Source: a virus
DNA length: 64,000 nucleotides
Strand: one strand, 5' to 3'
Virus record (IMG/VR): IMGVR_UViG_3300030105_001626
Location: 1-64,000 of that record
The notes below the pieces were generated by a model. The model ran no database searches. It saw only the letters and a program-made list of their open reading frames with translations, and was not told the origin of the DNA. Shown here piece after piece: positions 6,881 to 14,844 of the stretch; positions within the stretch are counted from its first letter, which is position 1; each line of letters begins with the position of its first letter. A program made the position numbers and the translations under genes.

Positions 6881-7125
6881 TATTTTGCCCATTCCTCTAT
6901 TTGTTTAGTTGATAAAATACCTGTGCTTCTTTTTACTTCTGTTTCACCATCTAACATTAATAGAGTTGGTACAGAACGAACTTTCCATTTCATTGCTAAA
7001 TCATCGTCATCATCATCAATATCAATAACCTGTAAAGGCATATCAAACTTGGCTGAATTTAAATTCATTTCTAATCCCTTACATGGTTGACACCAAGTGG
7101 CTGTAAATCTTAATATCTTTTTCAT
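6880..7125 (-). CDS. thioredoxin/glutaredoxin-like reductant
   Basis: This 81-residue thioredoxin-fold protein has the active site Trp11-Cys12-Gln-Pro-Cys15 and the conserved cis-Pro segment (SVPTLL). It lies between nrdA and nrdB and overlaps nrdB by one base, so it probably re-reduces the C-terminal cysteines of NrdA. It is shorter than bacterial thioredoxin (about 105 aa), as is usual for phage versions. A stretch of five Asp residues (DDDDDD at 37-42) sits before the second half of the fold. Confidence 0.9.
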   Translation of the reverse strand: MKKILRFTATWCQPCKGLEMNLNSAKFDMPLQVIDIDDDDDDLAMKWKVRSVPTLLMLDGETEVKRSTGILSTKQIEEWAK

Positions 7126-7137
7126 TGTTATCCTATT

Positions 7138-8934
7138 CTATTCGCAGGCGATACAAATACCGTCATCTTCTGCCATTTTTGTTAAGTCCAGTTCTTGAAT
7201 TACCTGTCGTTCAATTTTTCTTGCCACTTTATCAGCCTTACCAATTTTCTCTGAACGACAATAGTACATCGTTTTAAGTCCACCTTTCCACGCTAAGTAA
7301 TGTATTGCATGTACATATTTAATATTAGCATCTGGTCTAAAGAATACATTCAATGATTGTGCTTGGTCAATCCAGTCTTGTCTATCAACTGCATGTTGAA
7401 TTAACCATCGTTGGTCAATTTCCATTGATGTTTTAAATATATCTCTTTCCCAATCTGACAACTTATCTAAATGTTGTACACTACCGTCATTAGCAATGAT
7501 TGATGACCAAATCTCATCATAATCCATTTTACTATCTGTTTTACATTTATCTTTTATTATTTTATCTAAAAACTTATTCTTATGTAAATGTGAACCAGAC
7601 AATGTATCTTGTCTATAAGCATTTGCACGATATGGTTCTATACTTGGTGAAGTATTGCCCATGATAATAGATGATGAGGCATTTGGTGCTATTGCCATAA
7701 GATGTGAGAATCTTTGACCTGAACCTTCTGCATCTGGAGCTTCACCTCTTGCTTTACCAAGTTCTTGATTAGCTGTATCTAAAGATGTTCTTATGTGTTT
7801 AAATATTTGTTTGTTTTTACTCACGGCCAATGCCGATTCCCATGGAATATTCTTCTTCTGAAGATGAGCGTGCCAACCTAATGCACCAATACCAATACTT
7901 CTTTCACGAGAGGCTGAGAATGCCGCTCTTGCAACAGCTTCTGGTGCATTTTGAATAAAGTATTGTAATACATTATCTAACATCTCAGCAATATCTTTTA
8001 AGAATGAATCATTCTTTTTCCACGCATCATAGTATTCTAAATTTACAGAAGATAAACAACACACGGCTGTTCTATTTTCATCTGTTGGTAAAATAATCTC
8101 TGAACATAGATTCGATTGTTTAATAGATAAACCTAAATCTTTTTGAAACTGTGGCATCTTATCATTAGATATGTCAATGAAATGTAAATAAGGTTCGCCT
8201 GTTTGCATACGAATTTCTAGAATTCTTTGCCATAAGTCTTTAGCTGAAACAACTTCTTTAATCAAACCACTGTTCGGGTCTTTCAATTGCCATGAATCGT
8301 CAGCATCGCCATCTATCATGCTTCTTTCAATAATCTGCATGAAGTCATTTGTAATATTGATGCCATGATGTAGATTCAGACATCTCATGTTCTGGTCACC
8401 TGTAGGTCTTCTCATTTCTAGAAACATCATGATATCAGGATGAGATATATCTAGATACGCTGCATAGGAACCTCTCCTTGTTCGTCCTTGACGGTATGCC
8501 AATGAGGATGCATCATATGTGCGTAAGTGAGGCATTACACCAACAGATTTATCGTCTGATGAACGAATACCAACACCAATGCCGACACCGCCGCCTAGCA
8601 TAGACAGGGAGTTTACTTCTGAGAGTGTTGAGATTAAACCTTCTGATGAATCATCTAGATAAGGTAGAAAACACGATATCGGTAAGCCACGTTTAGAGCG
8701 ACCATACGATAATATAGGAGTTGAATAAGATAACCAATGTTGACTTGCATAGTCATATAATCTTTGTGCATGTTCTTTATTTGAGCCAAACACACTCGAC
8801 ACATATGCGAATCGTTCTTGAGGACTATCTTCTTCCTCCTTCATATAACTTTCTTTTAATCTCTTGAGACCTAACTGGTCAAATAGGGAATCTTTTGTAA
8901 AATCAACTTTAATACCATGAACTATGTTGTCCAT
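7138..8934 (-). CDS. nrdA: ribonucleotide reductase class I large subunit
   Basis: NrdA reduces ribonucleoside diphosphates to deoxy forms. Catalytic features are Cys88 (PISCF), the Asn275-Leu-Cys277-Ser-Glu279 active-site segment, Cys292/Cys293, and the C-terminal redox pair Cys594 and Cys597 (CIAC). The 598-aa length is short (E. coli NrdA is 761 aa) because the N-terminal ATP-cone domain is absent, so overall activity control by dATP is probably lost. The order nrdA-thioredoxin-nrdB runs with the direction of transcription. Confidence 0.95.
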   Translation of the reverse strand: MDNIVHGIKVDFTKDSLFDQLGLKRLKESYMKEEEDSPQERFAYVSSVFGSNKEHAQRLYDYASQHWLSYSTPILSYGRSKRGLPISCFLPYLDDSSEGLISTLSEVNSLSMLGGGVGIGVGIRSSDDKSVGVMPHLRTYDASSLAYRQGRTRRGSYAAYLDISHPDIMMFLEMRRPTGDQNMRCLNLHHGINITNDFMQIIERSMIDGDADDSWQLKDPNSGLIKEVVSAKDLWQRILEIRMQTGEPYLHFIDISNDKMPQFQKDLGLSIKQSNLCSEIILPTDENRTAVCCLSSVNLEYYDAWKKNDSFLKDIAEMLDNVLQYFIQNAPEAVARAAFSASRERSIGIGALGWHAHLQKKNIPWESALAVSKNKQIFKHIRTSLDTANQELGKARGEAPDAEGSGQRFSHLMAIAPNASSSIIMGNTSPSIEPYRANAYRQDTLSGSHLHKNKFLDKIIKDKCKTDSKMDYDEIWSSIIANDGSVQHLDKLSDWERDIFKTSMEIDQRWLIQHAVDRQDWIDQAQSLNVFFRPDANIKYVHAIHYLAWKGGLKTMYYCRSEKIGKADKVARKIERQVIQELDLTKMAEDDGICIACE

Positions 8935-9076
8935 TCATATACTCCAAATAAATTACTTTAAATAAAAAACACTGGGAAATAACTTTACAAACATGAGCCT
9001 TTTTGGTGTTAGCATGAAAATGGCGACTGGCCAATCCGTGTTAGATTACACACTGATTTTTTTTATTAACTTGATA

Positions 9077-10111
9077 CTAGACTTTCTTCCAGTATACTAA
9101 ATTTGTCTCTGCTTCCAAACCTGAAAAGGTATTACTACTTATAATATTTTCTATCTCACTTACACTCATTCCTGAGATAATCATGTCATTAATATCTTTC
9201 TTGCCGTGAAGTGTTGTAGGCCAAATTACGACATTCTGTTGCGAACTTACTGCAACTTGCATCATCTTCACAATCTCTTTGTTTCTTGGTTCATTATCAA
9301 AGATAAGCACTTTACTAGCACATTCAATACTTTTAGATGCTAAGTATAGATTTGCATCGCCAGATGCCAGACAGTTGTCTAAGAATAAACTATCTAGTGG
9401 CCCTTCTACAATCTTTACTGTTTTTGATAAATCAATTCTATCTAAACCAAAAGCTAACTTCTTATCACTTTCAATAACTCTCATTGTGACGTAACGAATG
9501 AGTTTATCATTAGATTCTAATGCACGACCTGACACAGCAATTAAATTATTATACTCATCATAGAAAGGAATTACCAATCTAGCATCATCAACTAATGGTT
9601 TGTCATGATTAGGTATAAGGTCATCAATGAACTGCTTATACTTTGGTGCAAAGAGTAAATGAGACCAGAACTTTTCTGGAATCTTTCTACCTTGTAAATA
9701 CTTAACACACCAATGTTCTACAGATAGTTGATTACACCATTCTGCATTGTCAAATGATTTTTGTTTTTGTATCTTATCAAATCTAGGTGGAGCTATTTCG
9801 AATTCAGGTTTTTTATAATTTGAATTACCAATCTCACCAGCTTTATATCTCTCTAGTATATATTCTTTATGTAGAGTTTCGTCAATAGACTTAATAAGAT
9901 TACCGACAGTAGTGCCTGAGCCACAATTATGACACCTATAAAACAAGTTATTTGCTTTTTGGTATACATAACCTCGAGCTTTAGATTTATTCTTTTGTGA
10001 ATCGCCACAGAAAGGGCAAGAAAAATTAAAGAGATAGTTGTTCTTCTGTTTGAAGTTTCTCAAACGATATGAGACCATCTTGGTATATTTAGAATCTATT
10101 ATTAATGACAT
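9077..10111 (-). CDS. 61: DNA primase (T4 gp61-like)
   Basis: The primase makes RNA primers for lagging-strand synthesis with the gp41 helicase. The N-terminal zinc ribbon is formed by Cys32, Cys35, Cys60 and Cys63 (CPFC, CHNC). A TOPRIM-type core follows (KIVEGPLDSLFLDN with the catalytic Glu, then KVLIFDNEPRN). The length, 344 aa, matches gp61. The ATG lies 6 bases after a TATAAT box with TTGACA 17 bases further upstream, so the mRNA may be leaderless. The 142 bases between this gene and nrdA hold no gene I can support. Confidence 0.93.
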   Translation of the reverse strand: MSLIIDSKYTKMVSYRLRNFKQKNNYLFNFSCPFCGDSQKNKSKARGYVYQKANNLFYRCHNCGSGTTVGNLIKSIDETLHKEYILERYKAGEIGNSNYKKPEFEIAPPRFDKIQKQKSFDNAEWCNQLSVEHWCVKYLQGRKIPEKFWSHLLFAPKYKQFIDDLIPNHDKPLVDDARLVIPFYDEYNNLIAVSGRALESNDKLIRYVTMRVIESDKKLAFGLDRIDLSKTVKIVEGPLDSLFLDNCLASGDANLYLASKSIECASKVLIFDNEPRNKEIVKMMQVAVSSQQNVVIWPTTLHGKKDINDMIISGMSVSEIENIISSNTFSGLEAETNLVYWKKV

Positions 10112-10117
10112 TGTGTA

Positions 10118-10146
10118 ATTATAACAGGTAAGGCTACTTATGTCAA
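10118..10146 (-). promoter_or_regulatory. sigma70-like promoter upstream of primase
   Basis: Minus strand: TTGACA (10146-10141), 17-base spacer, TATAAT (10123-10118). Both hexamers match the sigma70 consensus exactly. The primase ATG is at the expected transcription start. Confidence 0.8.
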
Positions 10147-10147
10147 G

Positions 10148-10564
10148 TTAAAACAGGTCAAATATCTCAAGTTCGCCTAAAAGAAAACCAAGTGCTAACA
10201 CAAAACCTATAAGAAAGTATTTAGCTTTATCGATATCGGCCCACTTTACAAATGGATTTCTATCATCTTTCTTATGCTTGATTAAATCATTTTTTATTTC
10301 GTCTAACTTATCTGTAATACGGTCTTCTATCTGGTCTATTTTTGTATGAATATCTCTAATATCGTCATGTAATCCGTCTGATAGTTTTTCTTGTTGGTCA
10401 AGTCTCTGCTCATGCAAAGAAATCATTTTAACGATATTCTGGTTAGTCTCTTGTATCTTATCTAGAGTTAGTTGAGTTCTATCAAATAAAGATTCACACT
10501 TTTCTGCATCTTTTTTCAACAGTTCAGTGGCTATCTTTAATTCGATTATGTCTTTATCTGACAT
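10148..10564 (-). CDS. coiled-coil protein with C-terminal membrane anchor
   Basis: 138 residues. Residues 1-100 form a continuous heptad-like helix (LDKIQETNQNIVKM, LDEIKNDLIKHK). A membrane span follows at about 113-130 (KYFLIGFVLALGFLLGELEIF). Topology is a tail-anchored cytoplasmic coiled coil. It is followed by other membrane and lysis-type genes. The family is not recognised by name; related proteins occur near primase in T4-like marine phages. Confidence 0.65.
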   Translation of the reverse strand: MSDKDIIELKIATELLKKDAEKCESLFDRTQLTLDKIQETNQNIVKMISLHEQRLDQQEKLSDGLHDDIRDIHTKIDQIEDRITDKLDEIKNDLIKHKKDDRNPFVKWADIDKAKYFLIGFVLALGFLLGELEIFDLF

Positions 10565-10905
10565 TACGAATCTACGTTTTTAGTTTTTTTAGAGTACGCC
10601 TGTGTTCCATAAAATGCGGCTACAATAGCTGCGACTGATACAAAGTATGTAGCTGCCATATCACCTAATATTTTAGCTGCACCATCTAGACTGAGTGCTA
10701 CTGCGAGTACGACTGCGAATGGATATAATAACATACCTCCAAGAGCAAACCACGCCATGTTCCTTTGAGCGTCTTCTCTCTTGTCTTCATTCTCTAATCG
10801 TATTTGTCTTTCTTCCAATTTAAATTCCTCATCGCTAACTACGCCATTATTGTCGGCATCAAACTTTGCATACTTAGATGTCGATTCAAGTTTCTTTGCT
10901 ACCAT
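10564..10905 (-). CDS. EF-hand protein with two membrane spans
   Basis: An N-terminal calcium-binding loop matches the EF-hand consensus: Asp16, Asp18, Asn20, Val22 and the bidentate Glu27 (DADNNGVVSDEEF). A polar helix follows, then two membrane spans (about residues 51-70 and 80-98). It overlaps the coiled-coil gene by one base. Similar EF-hand membrane proteins are known in marine T4-like phages; a holin-like or calcium-sensing role is only a guess from position beside lysis genes. Confidence 0.75.
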   Translation of the reverse strand: MVAKKLESTSKYAKFDADNNGVVSDEEFKLEERQIRLENEDKREDAQRNMAWFALGGMLLYPFAVVLAVALSLDGAAKILGDMAATYFVSVAAIVAAFYGTQAYSKKTKNVDS

Positions 10906-10918
10906 GGTTTCTCCTAAA

Positions 10919-11200
10919 TTAAACTACTAGAGACCCAACAGATATTAATGTAGATATTAAACCATTTAATTTAGTTCTTACTTCAAGTTCACCAGCTGCT
11001 GCTTCTACTACTTTTGTGTTTTCTAAATCAACTAGAAATTCTTTATATTCGTCAAAAGATATTTCTTTTGCTTCAAAAAGTTCTTTAAAGTTTTGTGTTT
11101 CTACTACCAAGTCTACAACAGATACATTGTCTGACTTAAGTAATTCTTCTATTTGTTCTTCTAGACTTTGAAGTCCTTCTGTTATTTTATCAAGACTCAT
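10919..11200 (-). CDS. hypothetical helical protein, 93 aa
   Basis: The N-terminal half is an acidic coiled coil (LDKITEGLQSLEEQIEELL) and the C-terminus is hydrophobic (LNGLISTLISVGSLVV), which could insert in a membrane. Its start overlaps the lipoprotein gene's end region by a few bases. Not recognised. Confidence 0.6.
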   Translation of the reverse strand: MSLDKITEGLQSLEEQIEELLKSDNVSVVDLVVETQNFKELFEAKEISFDEYKEFLVDLENTKVVEAAAGELEVRTKLNGLISTLISVGSLVV

Positions 11201-11598
11201 CGTGGTTTTCCTCCAACTACATTCTGAATTGTTATTGCATTTTTATTCAGTAAATCAAACTTAATGGTACAATACAATTTACTTACTTTTGGGTCAACGT
11301 CATATTTAACGTGTAGACCTTTTGCAATGCCTTTTAATGCTTCAGACATTTTTATTGTCTGTTCATTGTTTGGAATTGAAGCAGAGTAATTATTAAACTC
11401 ATTCACTTTAATCCAAAGACTATTAACTAATGGTTTCGCATACTTAGTGCCACAATGCTCTTCACCTAAAGATGTCGTTGTTCTAATTTGATTTATGATA
11501 TAATATTCATTATTGTCAAATTTTGCCATATTGTAACTATCTATGATAGCACAACCTTGTAATACGAATAGTGCCAATACTATAATTAATTTTTTCAT
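11197..11598 (-). CDS. lipoprotein
   Basis: The N-terminus MKKLIIVLALFVLQGC is a lipoprotein signal with lipobox LQGC and lipidated Cys16. The mature part (about 117 aa) has two further cysteines (HCGTKY and LYCTIKF) that could pair in the periplasm. The preceding secreted nuclease gene overlaps its start by 4 bases. It is predicted to be exported by the host Lol pathway. Function unknown. Confidence 0.75.
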   Translation of the reverse strand: MKKLIIVLALFVLQGCAIIDSYNMAKFDNNEYYIINQIRTTTSLGEEHCGTKYAKPLVNSLWIKVNEFNNYSASIPNNEQTIKMSEALKGIAKGLHVKYDVDPKVSKLYCTIKFDLLNKNAITIQNVVGGKPR

Positions 11599-12041
11599 TT
11601 ACACCAACTCTCCTTTTTTTTACCATAATATTCTCTTGCGTAACCTTTTTCAAGTAATTGTTTTGTTAAACTCTTGCCATCTAGTATAACATCACCAATA
11701 ACTCGGCCTCCATACTTATCCCATTTCATTATAACTACTTTAGTAGTCGTTGCGTTCTTAACTAAAGCCTTTGTAAAGGCAGAAGCTTCTTGTCCTTTCT
11801 TAGCCTCTGATGGGCACTCTGCACGATGTCCTTTCTCAGGAGTATCAACACCATAAACACGAATACTTAGTTCTTGTTTTAGTGGAGCAGGTAGAAAGTT
11901 AGCTTGAAATGCAACAGTATCTCCATCAATAACTCTTGTTATTTTATAATCATATTCCATGCCCACCAACTCTTTAGAAAATACTGATATAGAGGTGAGG
12001 CCTAATATTATGATTGTAACTGCAATGAAGATTTTATTCAT
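11595..12041 (-). CDS. secreted thermonuclease-like nuclease (SNase family)
   Basis: A signal-like N-terminus (residues 1-22, hydrophobic core IFIAVTIIILGLTSISVF) precedes an SNase domain. Active-site features are Asp39 and Asp41 (VIDGDT), Arg61 (IRVYGVDTPE, with Glu69) and Arg113 (GGRVIG). SNase cleaves DNA and RNA with calcium. The export signal would place it in the periplasm, where it could degrade incoming or released DNA. It overlaps the lipoprotein gene by 4 bases. Confidence 0.88.
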   Translation of the reverse strand: MNKIFIAVTIIILGLTSISVFSKELVGMEYDYKITRVIDGDTVAFQANFLPAPLKQELSIRVYGVDTPEKGHRAECPSEAKKGQEASAFTKALVKNATTTKVVIMKWDKYGGRVIGDVILDGKSLTKQLLEKGYAREYYGKKKESWCK

Positions 12042-12134
12042 TTATTTTTTCTTTTTAGTTGGTACTATTTTTAATTTAGGTGCTTTTTTAACTGGTTGTG
12101 TTTCTACAATTGGTTTAGGTCTTAAAATTCTCAT
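12042..12134 (-). CDS. 30-aa basic peptide
   Basis: The ORF (MRILRPKPIVETQPVKK..., ending KKKK) has GGAG 7 bases before its ATG and ends exactly at the ATG of the SNase gene. Proline-lysine repeats dominate. Its translation would couple to the nuclease. Function unknown. Confidence 0.5.
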   Translation of the reverse strand: MRILRPKPIVETQPVKKAPKLKIVPTKKKK

Positions 12135-12155
12135 GTGTTTCTCCTTTGTGAATAT

Positions 12156-12554
12156 CTATTTATCTTGCTTTGGTTCGTAATATTCTTTATATTTAATAAT
12201 AATTGTTTTTTGTGATTTCATATAATTTCTTATTTCAGCCATCGTTATAGACAACTCTTCATATCCATTATCAGTCAATGCGAATAAGACTAAATCAATA
12301 TTCTTATTCTTTAGTTTTTCAAACACCTTTTCTGCATTATCAGGAGTAACAACATACCATTTAGGTGCTCTTGGTTCTAATTGCGGAGGGTTAGGTAGAT
12401 TAAGAGGAACTCTATCTACAGCTACAGACTTAATTTCTATTTGTTTGACATCATTATCATCAAATAAACTAAATGATGCACACCCCTGTAAACTAAGGAG
12501 TAGTAGGGATATAATTAGGATTTGCAATCGATGGGCATTCACGGTTAGTCTCAC
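12156..12554 (-). CDS. outer-membrane spanin-like lipoprotein (Rz1-like)
   Basis: The N-terminus has a signal peptide with lipobox LQGC and Cys25. The mature part contains a proline-rich stretch (VPLNLPNPPQLEPRAPKW), a feature of o-spanins. Its 5' end overlaps the upstream gene, which encodes a single-span coiled-coil protein, as in Rz/Rz1 pairs. Together they would fuse inner and outer membranes at lysis. The mature domain (about 107 aa) is longer than classic Rz1, so another lipoprotein role is possible. Confidence 0.6.
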   Translation of the reverse strand: MRLTVNAHRLQILIISLLLLSLQGCASFSLFDDNDVKQIEIKSVAVDRVPLNLPNPPQLEPRAPKWYVVTPDNAEKVFEKLKNKNIDLVLFALTDNGYEELSITMAEIRNYMKSQKTIIIKYKEYYEPKQDK

Positions 12555-12978
12555 TTGTTAATTTAGCGTTAAGTTCTTTTTCAGTATGTGGAGCACCAGT
12601 TAATAGTTCTAAACATCTAACTGTATTTTTTGTTCCACGGTTAATCAATCTTTCTATTACTTTTGGTTTGACAGCTGCAAGTGTACCAAAATCTCTTTTG
12701 TCTCCATTAGCTTTGACATTAAATTTGTCTGTCAGTTTTTTAATCTCTTTTTGATTCTCTGTATTAAGGTCATTCAATTGTTGATTGATTACTTGAATCG
12801 AAGTAACATCGTCTTGCATTTTATCAACCAAATATTGTTGCTCTTTGATGCCTTCTTCTAACTTGGCACTATTAGCTTCACTGATTGCAAGATTAGCTTT
12901 TAAATTTGAGACGTGCCAAAGGCCGCCTGCAAGTATTAATACAATAATCAATATAGCAATCATCTTCACTGCACCCAT
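12493..12978 (-). CDS. inner-membrane spanin-like protein (Rz-like)
   Basis: 161 residues: one N-terminal membrane span (about residues 5-22), a long periplasmic coiled coil (ISEANSAKLEEGIKEQQYL onward), then a cysteine-containing C-terminus (RCLELL, NRECPS) ending in PNYIPTTP. This is the architecture of an i-spanin. It overlaps the lipoprotein gene downstream by 62 bases. It lies some distance from the endolysin gene at 40119. Confidence 0.65.
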   Translation of the reverse strand: MGAVKMIAILIIVLILAGGLWHVSNLKANLAISEANSAKLEEGIKEQQYLVDKMQDDVTSIQVINQQLNDLNTENQKEIKKLTDKFNVKANGDKRDFGTLAAVKPKVIERLINRGTKNTVRCLELLTGAPHTEKELNAKLTSETNRECPSIANPNYIPTTP

Positions 12979-14006
12979 TATACAGGAGTTTTCCTATTAA
13001 ATGCGGCAAACCCCATAACGGCATCTTTTTTGTTTTTCTTTCTAGGTAACATTACACCTGGTTCGCCTTCTGCTCCAACACCGACTCCTGCAATGGCGCC
13101 GCCACCTGAGGCATTAGCTGGTGCATCTTCATTCTTAGTTTCAGGTTCATTTTCCATGTAATGACCAACACTATTCATATAATCTGCAGCCTTGGTAATC
13201 TTAGATTGAACCCACGCTTCTATATTATAATCAGGACCTTTTGCTTCTAGAGTTTTAATAAGGTCTGTGCCATATTCACACATTGTTTTTAATTGACTAA
13301 CAGCCATAGAAACTTCTCTATCTTCTTTTACCATTTTCTTTTCTTTATCATTATATTCTTTAACATTAGGGTTCATGCCACATGAAGCTTCTTTATATGT
13401 GCTATAATCCATTTTCTTAGGTTGGTCTTTGTATTTTAATTTTATTGGTTTAGGATTCTGAGCATCTTTTATTTTTTGGTCTGCTCTTCCTTTTTCTAAT
13501 TTTTCTTTAGAACCCCAATAGTTAGGTTTAACTTTAGCGCCACCAACTTCTTCTTTAATTTTATCTTTAATAACTGGTGAAAATGTAACTGCAGGTTTCT
13601 TTTTAGGTAGAGGAACTAATGGTTGTTTTGGTCCACCATATTCATTTAGGCCTTTTTGAAATGTATGCCAACTTGACCTATCTTCAGTCATTTTATAAGC
13701 ACCACCAAATTTATTTAATTTAAGACCATGTTTCTTTTCTAAATCTTTCATGGTTTTCGCATGAGTAGTTTGGTCTTTCATTGCTTCAGTATGATTTGGA
13801 CTTGTAGAGTAAGATTTCATTGCTTTCGTAAAAGCTTTATGATGCAACTTTCTTGCAGTGTTATGTTGTTCTACGCCATCTTCAGAGATATCTTGGCCAA
13901 CTTGACCACCAGCAACATCGACTGAATCATCTTTATATTTCTTAATCATGCCTTGCTGTTTTGTTTTAGAAGGCTCTACGTTTGTTTTATTTTTTGTTTC
14001 CATCAA
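12978..14006 (-). CDS. lysine-rich virion-associated protein (candidate)
   Basis: 342 residues, polar and lysine-rich with low-complexity stretches. The segment EAWVQSKITKAADYMNSVGHY near residue 265 is a motif I recall from several T4-like cyanophage structural proteins. A Gly-rich hinge (GGGAIAGVGVGAEGEPG) follows. It belongs to the block of late genes running from here to about 30642. A head-internal or prohead-core role is likely but not proven. Confidence 0.6.
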   Translation of the reverse strand: MMETKNKTNVEPSKTKQQGMIKKYKDDSVDVAGGQVGQDISEDGVEQHNTARKLHHKAFTKAMKSYSTSPNHTEAMKDQTTHAKTMKDLEKKHGLKLNKFGGAYKMTEDRSSWHTFQKGLNEYGGPKQPLVPLPKKKPAVTFSPVIKDKIKEEVGGAKVKPNYWGSKEKLEKGRADQKIKDAQNPKPIKLKYKDQPKKMDYSTYKEASCGMNPNVKEYNDKEKKMVKEDREVSMAVSQLKTMCEYGTDLIKTLEAKGPDYNIEAWVQSKITKAADYMNSVGHYMENEPETKNEDAPANASGGGAIAGVGVGAEGEPGVMLPRKKNKKDAVMGFAAFNRKTPV

Positions 14007-14395
14007 ATTGTCTCTCTTAAAATAATTTCTACTCGTGAATCAATAGGTATATCGGCTGATATAAGGTCAACACCTTGAATACCTATTACCGTATTTGGCA
14101 TTAGGTTAAGAAATGTTAAATAAGTCTTAAGTGCTGAGTAATCTTCAGGTACCATTTTATAAAATAACAATCTAGTTGCTACTACTGGACCAAAAACATT
14201 ACAAAGAACTATTAAATGATTTATTATTAATCGTTCTTTTATTTCACCAACTGACCTATATCGTTTAAATAGTCTCTTAAGATAATTGAATCTCTTCATA
14301 TCATCTTTAAATTCACTCATGACACAATTAGGTCTATCATAAGCTTTTACTGCATACATCATTAAACTATCATGGTTTAAATTATCAAATATCAT
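14003..14395 (-). CDS. conserved phage protein, 130 aa
   Basis: The protein is rich in aromatic and basic residues (MKRFNYLKRLFKRYRSVGEIK; NHLIVLCNVFGPVVATRLLFYKM). Very similar proteins recur, from memory, in T4-like cyanophages (DUF7207-like) within the structural region. Its start overlaps the upstream stop region by 4 bases. Function unknown. Confidence 0.65.
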   Translation of the reverse strand: MIFDNLNHDSLMMYAVKAYDRPNCVMSEFKDDMKRFNYLKRLFKRYRSVGEIKERLIINHLIVLCNVFGPVVATRLLFYKMVPEDYSALKTYLTFLNLMPNTVIGIQGVDLISADIPIDSRVEIILRETI

Positions 14396-14406
14396 ATTAC
14401 TCCAGA

Positions 14407-14841
14407 TTATTCTAGTTCTAGTTCTTCCTCATCTTCTTCATCTGCTAGAATTTCATCCAAAGATTCATTATCAATTGCTTCAGCATAAAAATCATATGTG
14501 CCATCGTCTGCTAGATAATATAAAATATACATTGAATATTCTTCAACTGATAATTCATTACCAAATTGATTTAATTCAATTGTTAATTCGTCTTCTTGTG
14601 GATTAAGGTCATAAAGTGTAGGTATATCTAAAGCGTGTCTACTTAATACTTTACGAACCGTCTGTATGCCCGAATATGGAGACTTAACTTCTACTAATTC
14701 TCTAGAGAGGCGGAGGTTTATGTCCGCTCTAACTCTAGGATTAGATATTGAAGTTGCACCAAGTCCATTTGGCGTGAGTGTTTTAATCGCTTGGCCAGAA
14801 TCTGTAGCTACAGTCTGGCTCAAATATTGTTTAAAGTTCAT
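14407..14841 (-). CDS. hypothetical structural-region protein, 144 aa
   Basis: The N-terminal two thirds look like a compact alpha/beta fold (LSRELVEVKSPYSGIQTVRK), and the C-terminus is an acidic tail (LADEEDEEELELE). It lies between the large beta-rich virion protein and the 130-aa conserved protein. A virion or assembly role is inferred from position. Confidence 0.55.
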   Translation of the reverse strand: MNFKQYLSQTVATDSGQAIKTLTPNGLGATSISNPRVRADINLRLSRELVEVKSPYSGIQTVRKVLSRHALDIPTLYDLNPQEDELTIELNQFGNELSVEEYSMYILYYLADDGTYDFYAEAIDNESLDEILADEEDEEELELE

Positions 14842-14844
14842 TTG

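Noticed and set aside
8935-9076. Riboswitch or small gene upstream of nrdA
   Set aside because: Only weak inverted repeats and a 20-codon frame without ribosome site were seen.
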